Part shown: positions 58,261 to 64,000 of the stretch, piece by piece
Numbering within the stretch: the first letter of the stretch is position 1
Layout of the letters: each line of letters opens with the position of its first letter
Source: Thermofilum sp. NZ13
Lineage (GTDB): Archaea; Thermoproteota; Thermoprotei; Thermofilales; Thermofilaceae
NCBI GenBank assembly: GCA_002855745.1
Contig: NDWX01000003.1
Span: 62,001-126,000 of the forward strand
Length of the DNA: 64,000 bases
Direction of reading: 5' to 3'
Translations under genes and position numbers: made by a program
Notes under the pieces: model-generated
Seen by the model: the letters and a program-made list of their open reading frames with translations, nothing else
Told to the model about the DNA's origin: nothing
Database searches by the model: none

Positions 58261-58284
58261 GTAATGAATAATTCTCGAAGCCGA

Positions 58285-58290
58285 TTTAAA
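58285..58290. promoter_or_regulatory. Palindromic TATA element shared by divergent genes
   Basis: TTTAAA reads the same on both strands. The minus-strand DUF131-type gene starts at 58260 and the plus-strand YkgJ gene probably at GTG 58309, placing one symmetric box about 21 to 28 bases from each start. Confidence 0.5.
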
Positions 58291-58308
58291 CCCTTCTCGG
58301 AGATAAAC

Positions 58309-58740
58309 GTGTTCGAGCACGAGAAGTGCCTCACGTGCGGGCTGTGCTGCCGCGGCACGGAGATGGTACTTACCCCGTCGGACATAGTCAGGCTTGAGGC
58401 GCTGGGCTTCAAGAGAGACCTCTTCGTGGAAGTTCGGGGAGGACTGCCCCGGCTGAGAAACATTAACGGCCATTGCGTGTTCTTCGATGAAAGAAGTGGC
58501 AGGTGCCTGGTCTACCCTCAAAGGCCCACGGGTTGCCGCGTATACCCCCTGGTCTTCGATGAGGAAAAGGGAGTCACCTTCGACCGCGAGTGTCCTCTCT
58601 CCGCCGAGTTCAGCGCCAGGAAGCACGAGGTCGTTCAAGCTGTAGCAGAGCTCGAGAAGATACTCAAGGAGCTCGAGAGGTCGTACGGTTACAGGGTGAA
58701 TTGGAAACTATTCAGCGCCACGTCGAGGCGCCTCACGTAA
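58309..58740 (+). CDS. YkgJ-family cysteine cluster protein
   Basis: 143 residues. The Cys cluster CLTCGLCCRGTE, then CVFFDERSGRCLVYPQRPTGCRVYP-type spacing with a late DRECPL cysteine, is the YkgJ/UPF0153 zinc- or iron-chelating pattern. GTG 58309 (MFEHEKCLTCGLCC) fits the shared TATA element; ATG 58264 would add 15 residues. The 3' end overlaps the convergent Lhr gene by 33 bases. Biochemical role unknown for the family. Confidence 0.82.
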   Translation: MFEHEKCLTCGLCCRGTEMVLTPSDIVRLEALGFKRDLFVEVRGGLPRLRNINGHCVFFDERSGRCLVYPQRPTGCRVYPLVFDEEKGVTFDRECPLSAEFSARKHEVVQAVAELEKILKELERSYGYRVNWKLFSATSRRLT

Positions 58741-61398
58741 CTCCTGGCGCATCAGCTCTGCCACGCGCTTCATCACCTGCTCGTGGAACCTCGCTATAAG
58801 GGCGCGCTTATCCTCCATGAGCACCACGTCGCTCAGGCCTTCGAGTACTATGTTGTAGGCGAAGGGGCTGGGCGTGTCGAGGATTGAGGTTTCGACGATC
58901 GCGATCTTGCCCCGGTGGACTTTCTCAAGAATCTCCCTGGCGTGAGCTATGTCCATGTAGTCCTCGAGTATCTCCCTAAACGTCTCCTTTAGTATCGGGA
59001 AGTCCTCCCACTTCTTCACGACTCTGAGGAGCGTCGAGGCGCTCATTTGCTGCTTCTCGACGCTGATCTCGTGGCCCTTGTAGTTCCGCAGGATCATCAG
59101 GCCCCGCGTCGCCACGTGGCGGAAGCGCCTCCTCATGAGCTCCGTGTTAATGATGGATTTTTTGAGCACGTCTTCAAGCTCCTCGGGCTTGAGGTCGGTT
59201 AGCGCCACTTTGGGCTCAACACCTCGAGGGTAGATTAGCGCGAAGCCGTTATCGTGCAACGCGATGCCGATGTTCGATCCTGTTTTCTTGGTGGCGATGT
59301 AGGCGAGGGCGTGGCTGAGGGCGTCGTTCGTCCTCCTGCCCACGAGAGTATGGAAGACCTGGTGTATTCTGCCCTGATCGTCCCTCCACTTCTCCACTAG
59401 GATCACCTTGTCGCTAGGGTACTCTTTTACGCCCAGCGAGCGGAGGAAGTAGTAAATCTCCAGGAAGTACCCGACTATGGCTTCAGCCGAGTTGTCGTCG
59501 ACCTTGCACTCCCGCTTCAGGTACCTCTTTATCTCGTCGAGGTCTCTACCGGACTCTATCCACTGGAACATCTGCCCCCTGAACTCCGCGATTTTGAGGG
59601 CGAGATCGTAGCTCAGCGGGAGCATTTCGCTGAACCACGCCGGTATTGTCGGCTTCTGCTCGAAGGCTGGCTTCACGAACGCCACCATGCCGTCGCTCTT
59701 GACGAACTCGTACACCTTGCCTCCCAGCACGAACCTGTCGCCTGGGAAAAGCCTCTCTAGGAACTCCTCCTCGATGTTTCCGACGTACTTCTTCTCGGTG
59801 GTGTAGACCCTGACGCTCACCTCGTCGGGTATCGTCCCGACGTTGAGTGAGTAGATCACCCTTGCGTACTTCCCCCGCCTGCCGAACACACCTTCCTGGG
59901 GGTCGAACCATATCTTCCCGTACACCTTGTAGTTCTCCAGCTCGCTGTACCCCCCGGAGAGGAACTTCAGCACGTTCAGGAAGTCCTCGTAGGGCAGGTC
60001 GTGGAAACTGTAGCTCCTCCTGATAATCCGGTAGGCGTCCTCAACCCTCATCTTGCTCTCGATCGCCATTCCCACAACGTGTTGCGCGAGGACGTCTAGC
60101 GCGTTGCGCGGTATGTGGATCCTGTCGAGGTGGTGCCTGTAGGCTTCTCTGACCATCACGGCCACTTCCACGAGGTCATCCCGGTCCACGCACACCATGA
60201 TCCCTTTACTCGTCTCGTGGAGTCGGTGCCCGCTACGCCCTATCCTCTGCAGGCACCTGGTAACCGACTTTGGGGACCCCACCTGGACCACGACGTCAAT
60301 GTAGCCTATGTCTATGCCCAGCTCAAGGCTCGTGCTGCTCACAATCGCCCTCAGCTCGCCCCTCTTCAGCTTCTCCTCCACGTCCAGCCTAACGCCCCTG
60401 GAGAGGCTACTGTGGTGAGCGGCTATCGCATCCTCGGGCACCCCTCCCCGCTTCCTGGCGAGCATTTTGAGGTGAAAAACCACCCTCTCGGTGCCGCTAC
60501 GCGTGTTCGTGAATATCAGAGTCGTTCGGTGGCTCTTCACGATGTCGTAGAGAAGGTTGTACATAGCCTGAGTCACTTCCTGCGCGGGGGTGTGGATAAG
60601 GTCCGAGACCGGGGAGCGAACCTTTATGCTCTTACGCTTCGCGTAGCGGGCGTCCACGATGACGCACTCTCGGGGAGTGCCGTCGTCGCGGTATCCCACG
60701 AGGAAGCGAGCAACCTCCTCGAGCGGGTTAATGGTCGCCGATAACCCTATCCTGACGAACTCGCTACCCGTCAGCTCGCGCAACCTCTCGAGCGAGAGGG
60801 AGAGGTGAGCCCCGCGCTTACTCTCAGCCAAGCTGTGAACCTCATCCACGATAACCCATCTAACCGTCCTGAGCTTCTCCCTGAACTTCGGGGCCACCAG
60901 GACTATGGCGAGCGTCTCAGGGGTGGTGATGAGAATGTGGGGCGGCTTCCTCAGCATGTTCTGCCTCTGCGTTGTGGTCGTGTCTCCTGTCCTCACCACG
61001 TGCCTTATCTCCGGGACCTCCACTCCCTTACTGGCGGCGAGCTCGCGTATCTCCCTTAGGGGCTCCTCAAGGTTACGGTATATGTCGTTGTTGAGCGCTC
61101 GCAGGGGTGAAACGTAGAGCACGTAAACGGTGTCCTCCAGCTCGCCCCTCGCCGCCATGTTGAACAGCTCGCATATAGCTATGAGGAAAGCCGTGAGGGT
61201 CTTCCCGGTTCCCGTCGGGCTGGACACGAGGACGTTCCTCCCCTCGTGTATGGGCATGAGCGCGAGCTTCTGCGGAGGGGTGAGGTCGGTAAACTTCGAG
61301 TTAAACCACTCGGCTACAAGAGGGTTAAGTACGCTGAGCACCTCCTCCTTCGTGTACTCCCTCGTGGCGTAGACGAGACCTTCCGCAGACACAGGCAC
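58708..61398 (-). CDS. lhr: Lhr-type DEAD/DEAH-box helicase (second copy)
   Basis: 896 residues. Motif I SSPTGTGKTLTAF, Ia SPLRALNNDI, Ib TTPETLAIVL, II DEVHSLAESKRGAHLSLSLE (within a standard Lhr block), III GLSATI, V SSTSLELGIDIG, VI QRIGRSGHRLHE, then the winged-helix and Lhr-core C-terminal domains (MILRNYKGHEISVEKQQ; EDYMDIAHAREILEKV). Closer to aLhr2 than the protein at 7.0-9.9 kb, which has a zinc ribbon instead. GTG start at 61398 with AAGGAG upstream. Confidence 0.92.
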   Translation of the reverse strand: MPVSAEGLVYATREYTKEEVLSVLNPLVAEWFNSKFTDLTPPQKLALMPIHEGRNVLVSSPTGTGKTLTAFLIAICELFNMAARGELEDTVYVLYVSPLRALNNDIYRNLEEPLREIRELAASKGVEVPEIRHVVRTGDTTTTQRQNMLRKPPHILITTPETLAIVLVAPKFREKLRTVRWVIVDEVHSLAESKRGAHLSLSLERLRELTGSEFVRIGLSATINPLEEVARFLVGYRDDGTPRECVIVDARYAKRKSIKVRSPVSDLIHTPAQEVTQAMYNLLYDIVKSHRTTLIFTNTRSGTERVVFHLKMLARKRGGVPEDAIAAHHSSLSRGVRLDVEEKLKRGELRAIVSSTSLELGIDIGYIDVVVQVGSPKSVTRCLQRIGRSGHRLHETSKGIMVCVDRDDLVEVAVMVREAYRHHLDRIHIPRNALDVLAQHVVGMAIESKMRVEDAYRIIRRSYSFHDLPYEDFLNVLKFLSGGYSELENYKVYGKIWFDPQEGVFGRRGKYARVIYSLNVGTIPDEVSVRVYTTEKKYVGNIEEEFLERLFPGDRFVLGGKVYEFVKSDGMVAFVKPAFEQKPTIPAWFSEMLPLSYDLALKIAEFRGQMFQWIESGRDLDEIKRYLKRECKVDDNSAEAIVGYFLEIYYFLRSLGVKEYPSDKVILVEKWRDDQGRIHQVFHTLVGRRTNDALSHALAYIATKKTGSNIGIALHDNGFALIYPRGVEPKVALTDLKPEELEDVLKKSIINTELMRRRFRHVATRGLMILRNYKGHEISVEKQQMSASTLLRVVKKWEDFPILKETFREILEDYMDIAHAREILEKVHRGKIAIVETSILDTPSPFAYNIVLEGLSDVVLMEDKRALIARFHEQVMKRVAELMRQELREAPRRGAE

Positions 61399-61429
61399 TC
61401 CTCCTTATCTGCCCCCACAGGCCCCTTAA

Positions 61430-61715
61430 ATCTTTGTCATTTTTCTATAACCTCGGGGTCACCGACGGGGGCTCCGCATCGACATCTTCGGGCCTGCCCC
61501 TCGATGGGCTTCCGGGGAGGAGTAGCCAGCGGCCACAGCGCCCATTTGGGGCATCGGTGGCCAACCGCGGAATGAGGCTCTGGTCGTCCTACGGTTGCAG
61601 GGTGCTTAAGCGGTAGTGCCTCGCCAGCTTTTCGACGAGCTCCTCGACCTCAGCTTCGTCGAGGAATAGCTTTAGCACGTGGAGCGCCGGAACGGTATCG
61701 CGATTGAACTTCATG
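61430..61715 (-). pseudogene. Degenerate small gene with zinc-ribbon-like remnant
   Basis: A 41-codon frame starts ATG at 61715 (MKFNRDTVPALHVLKLFLDE, VEELVEKLARHYRL) and ends at a stop near 61590. In another frame just downstream a remnant reads HRCPKW, then RCRCGAPVGDPEVIEK and a stop. This looks like the start and end of one decayed gene with the middle lost. I cannot name the family. Confidence 0.4.
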
Positions 61716-61726
61716 TCTTAGCCCGT

Positions 61727-62010
61727 TTAACGCGTTACCCCCTCCCTATTCTTTCTGACCTCCTTCAGGTTACCTCCACAGAGCAGGTAACGCTTTGAGG
61801 GCAACGTCATCTCGATCGTCAAGACTCCGTGGAAGACGAGGGTGTTCTCCGGCCTCCTTGCGAAGCTCCTCAGCGTCCTCTGTAGGTTGCTGTTGCGGAG
61901 CGACTCGTCGAATGAGAAGCCCACGAAGACTATGGCCTTTTCCTCTGGGCTCCCTTGCCACCTTTGCAGCTGCACTGAGCGCTGTAGTCTTGCGCGCAAA
62001 CAAACAGCAC
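61727..62010 (-). pseudogene. Frameshifted fragment, unknown protein
   Basis: Between 61727 and about 61945 one frame reads EEKAIVFVGFSFDESLRNSN, then a basic stretch and NTLVFHGVLTIEMTLPSKRYLL, which looks like real protein (alternating strands and helix). Upstream the likely continuation (KTTALSAAAKVARE) is in a different frame, so a frameshift is present. No promoter is evident. Confidence 0.4.
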
Positions 62011-62101
62011 TGCTCCGCCCACGGTCTTCCCGGCCCTCTCTTTATCCCATATCCATACGAGCGGAGCGCGAGCCTGGGGCACTGTCATCTTTGACCTCCG
62101 C

Positions 62102-62119
62102 GGAGTTCTAGCGAACTCC
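62102..62119. repeat. Perfect hairpin between decayed genes
   Basis: GGAGTTC-TAGC-GAACTCC, 7-bp stem and 4-nt loop, in the ~240 bases between the fragment above and the anchored protein gene. The rest of that gap shows no gene. Confidence 0.5.
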
Positions 62120-62248
62120 TTGAAGTGTTACAGGCTACGTGAGTCCGACTCTTAGGGTGGTAGGAGAAGGTTTTGGGAGTGCTTCCTGTCTGAGAAGTAT
62201 ATAGATCTCGACAGGCCCAGGAGAGGAGTACATCCAGATCTTAAAGGG

Positions 62249-62860
62249 CTATACAGCCGCTGGCGAAGTAGCGGAGAAGGTGTTCAGTGCATCTTCTAAG
62301 CTGCCGAATACGAATATATCGTGCTTCTTTGAAAGCTTCATGTAGCCTATGCCTGCGCGGCTCTCCTCAGGTATACTTTCTATGCGTTCGCGTAGCTCCT
62401 GCAACGCTTCTGGAGGCATACCAGACTCCACGCCTCTCTCGTACTCCATCCAGTACACCATCTTCTGGAAAACACCAGCCTTAGTCCCGTTCACATATAT
62501 CATTGAGCCTCTGTCGGCGAACAGCATGATCATCTCCTTAACCTCTTCTCTACCCGCATTCTCTGCAAGCCACTCATCACTCAAAACAAGCACCGTGGAT
62601 CTGCCCGCATACCGCAGAATTTCCGGGTTGAAGCCGCTGTACACGATCACCTTATCAACTCTACCGCTGAGCCTCTCAGCAATCACTCCGGCGAATTTCC
62701 CGAAACCCAGAACCACGACTGTTACATTAAGCTTGGTAATCCTCGGAGGGATCACCGGGCGAGTAGCTGATGATGCGTAGTTATATAAGACCACTGCAAT
62801 TACAATAGTCGCAAATACGAGGACTAACACTACCAGAGCAATGTATCTTGTTCTTGTCAT
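62249..62860 (-). CDS. Membrane-anchored protein of unknown function
   Basis: 203 residues. An N-terminal anchor (YIALVVLVLVFATIVIAVVLY) is followed by an alpha/beta ectodomain starting VTVVVLGFGKFAGVIAERLSG, then VDKVIVYSGFNPEILRYAGR and TVLVLSDEWLAENAG: a Rossmann-like order of strands, but the glycine loop is not canonical. ATG 62860 lies about 30 bases from a TTTATTAATTAG box. Slightly A/T-rich. No relative in the window. Confidence 0.6.
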   Translation of the reverse strand: MTRTRYIALVVLVLVFATIVIAVVLYNYASSATRPVIPPRITKLNVTVVVLGFGKFAGVIAERLSGRVDKVIVYSGFNPEILRYAGRSTVLVLSDEWLAENAGREEVKEMIMLFADRGSMIYVNGTKAGVFQKMVYWMEYERGVESGMPPEALQELRERIESIPEESRAGIGYMKLSKKHDIFVFGSLEDALNTFSATSPAAV

Positions 62861-62949
62861 ACTGTCTATATCTAACTAAATTCTAATTAATAAACGTTGT
62901 CTAAGATTCATAAAAAGGAGGCTTCATTGATGTTATAAAGGCTTACACC

Positions 62950-63765
62950 ATCGAAGAAAAGCGAGCCCACCTTAGACTCAAGCCTAGTGGACGCGCCGTG
63001 CTTTTAGCCCTCGGGACGGTCTGCGGTTCGGAGAGAGTGAGGGAGAAGAGAGTTAGAGAGGGATTCGAGAAGAATAGGTGCAAAGCCCTCGTATACATTG
63101 TCCTAGACCTCCTAGCAACTGCGCTCCGTGCTCTCTACGGAGAAGCTAGGGGAGAGGCCTGGGTCAACCTCCTTAAGCCTTGGGACATGACTCTTCGCAG
63201 GTGTCTTATGGGTTGACAAGAAAAGTGACTTGGGCCTGTTGCTGCGGTGGATCAAGAGGACTCCCAGCCTTGGCATGCCAGCCCGCGAGCTTGAGCCTAT
63301 CTAGAGGAGCTGTCTGCACTCGAAGTGCTTAAAGTAATGGCCATTACGCTGTATTTCTCTACAGCCTTCGTTGAGGTCGTATACCAGGCATGCATGGAGG
63401 GGGATAACAGGTCTAGTTAGGGGCTCACCGATCTCTGGCAGAGGGGATCATAGGGGGAGAGGCTTACCCTTACTGCGAGGCCGCTGGAGCTCAGGATGGG
63501 GGTGTGCCGGGGCTACGTGAAGATCGCAGCCGTGCTGCTGGCCAACTTCTACCCGGGCGGCGAGGTCTACCTGCTCAACTTATCGTTGCACACGGCCAAG
63601 GCGTGAGGCTGGGCGGGAGGGTGTACGTCCTCGACCAGAAGCTGCCCGTACCGGTGTATGTGACGTGGCTCGCCAAGTGAGGCAAGGAGGAGGCGCGGGT
63701 GCATAAGGAATCCCGGGAAGAGCTAAAGATAGCATTGCTACCTAAAAACGGTTCACTGAATTAAT
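62950..63765 (+). pseudogene. Transglutaminase-like pseudogene
   Basis: The core catalytic pattern is still readable: Cys in MGVCRGYVKIAAVLLANFYP, His in LSLHTAKA, and Asp in GRVYVLDQKLPV, the C-H-D triad of transglutaminase-like proteins. It is interrupted by in-frame stops (TAG after GDNRSS and after DLWQRGS) and by a frameshift after LHTAKA. An upstream helical piece (62998-63216, KALVYIVLDLLATALRALYG) may be its N-terminal part in another frame. The window also has an intact transglutaminase-like gene at 44.9 kb, but the two differ in sequence. Confidence 0.6.
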
Positions 63766-63769
63766 CGAA

Positions 63770-63834
63770 GATCAGGTGTCAGATACCCCAGGACCAGCTC
63801 ACCGCTCGCGCTTGCATGACTGTCATCATCACCC
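63770..63834 (-). ncRNA. C/D box sRNA candidate
   Basis: Minus strand: C box GTGATGA (63826-63832), internal GCGA-GCG-GTGAGC block as D'/C', D box CTGA (63779-63782; a second CTGA at 63772-63775). Length and internal block match the candidate at 335-397 (GCGA-TCG-GTGAGC). The guide before the first D box, CCTGGGGTAT, has no target I recognise in rRNA. Confidence 0.5.
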
Positions 63835-63887
63835 TTTAGCTCGGCAAGCGGTATTTTAATAGGTTTCGCGCTATGCTAGCGGGGAGT

Positions 63888-64000
63888 ATGGTCAGCGAGG
63901 TCGTTGCGAGGCGCAGAAACGCGTTCAACGTGGAGCGCAGGCTGGTGAAGTTGCTCTCGGCGAATAAGGAGAACCACGTGTTCAGGGTCCCGGTGAGCGG
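63888..64000 (+). CDS. hjc: Holliday junction resolvase Hjc (N-terminal part, cut by window end)
   Basis: The 37 visible residues are MVSEVVARRRNAFNVERRLV followed by KLLSANKENHVFRVPVSG. The ER(R/E)LV helix and the R-x-P-x-SG end match the first motifs of archaeal Hjc, a PD-(D/E)XK resolvase. The E-V-K catalytic core lies beyond the window. ATG 63888; a GTATTTTAATAGG TATA box lies about 30 bases upstream. Confidence 0.7.
   Translation, partial: MVSEVVARRRNAFNVERRLVKLLSANKENHVFRVPVS

Noticed and set aside
58261-58638. Extension of the second DUF131-type frame
   Set aside because: Antisense to the YkgJ cysteine motifs.
62998-63216. 72-codon open frame
   Set aside because: Lies in a decayed region and ends abruptly; treated as a possible piece of the transglutaminase-like pseudogene.
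63731-63745. TAGCATTGCTA palindrome resembling GTAGCAATGCTAC at the nreA stop
   Set aside because: Short, and the sequence around each copy differs; a chance match cannot be excluded.
1-64000. CRISPR arrays and insertion sequences
   Set aside because: No regularly spaced repeats, no transposase gene and no terminal inverted repeats were seen; the Cas4-like nuclease is not next to any array.

Overview
The window looks like chromosomal DNA of a hyperthermophilic archaeon of the Thermoproteota (Crenarchaeota), with a gene set most like Thermofilum-type lineages. This is an inference from content: ribosomal protein S25e, RadA, NreA, archaeal PheS/PheT, two Lhr-type helicases, a tRNA-Tyr with a C1-G72 pair and an intron, C/D box sRNAs, V4R and roadblock proteins, an ECF transporter, GC-rich coding, many GTG/TTG starts, and TATA boxes about 25 to 30 bases before start codons (leaderless mRNAs). 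No search could be run, so the genus is not certain.

Layout. 1-3.5 kb (minus strand): end of an AlaX editing protein, a C/D box sRNA whose guide matches the 530 loop of 16S rRNA, an AIR-synthase/ThiN fusion, a small membrane protein with an anchored PLD-type protein, and a zinc-ribbon thymidylate kinase. 3.6-6.0 kb: an overlapping four-gene operon (winged helix, unknown protein, RadA paralog, Cas4/RecB-like nuclease), the best candidate for an undescribed DNA-repair module. 6.0-14.5 kb: oxidoreductase, Lhr helicase, double winged-helix protein, S25e, RadA, two proteins with no recognised function and a tiny membrane protein. 14.6-17.4 kb: two paralogous zinc-ribbon membrane proteins followed by a radical SAM protein. 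17.5-23.4 kb (minus strand): roadblock/V4R pair, ATP-cone protein, then HIT, Dph6-like, RACE-type corrinoid activator and an amidohydrolase in one run. 23.5-30 kb: MNT-HEPN protein, formyl-THF cyclo-ligase, SurE, THEP1 NTPase, Fe-ADH, alpha-glucan phosphorylase, HAD phosphatase. 30-36 kb: PheT/PheS, SufS, and a ThyA fused to an MtrA-like domain. 36-38.4 kb: two pilin-like surface proteins. 38.4-43 kb: aldo/keto reductase and a complete ECF transporter (A, A', T, S) with palindromes around its promoter.

43-48.5 kb holds the clearest sign of genome rearrangement. The intact nreA gene is followed by an A/T-richer stretch with a secreted transglutaminase-like protein and a membrane partner. A broken second copy of the nreA 3' end then runs into the 3' end of an HTH-CBS regulator. 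48.6-61.4 kb is again ordinary backbone: tRNA-Tyr, di-iron MBL protein, four-subunit flavin/iron-sulfur dehydrogenase, DHH phosphoesterase, M28 peptidase, tandem GGhhIGPhP-motif membrane proteins, YkgJ protein, Lhr helicase. 61.4-63.9 kb is mostly decayed genes, including a transglutaminase-like pseudogene. A second C/D sRNA candidate and the start of an Hjc Holliday-junction resolvase close the window.

DNA recombination and repair is heavily represented: RadA, a RadA paralog, a RecB-like nuclease, NreA, Hjc and two Lhr helicases.
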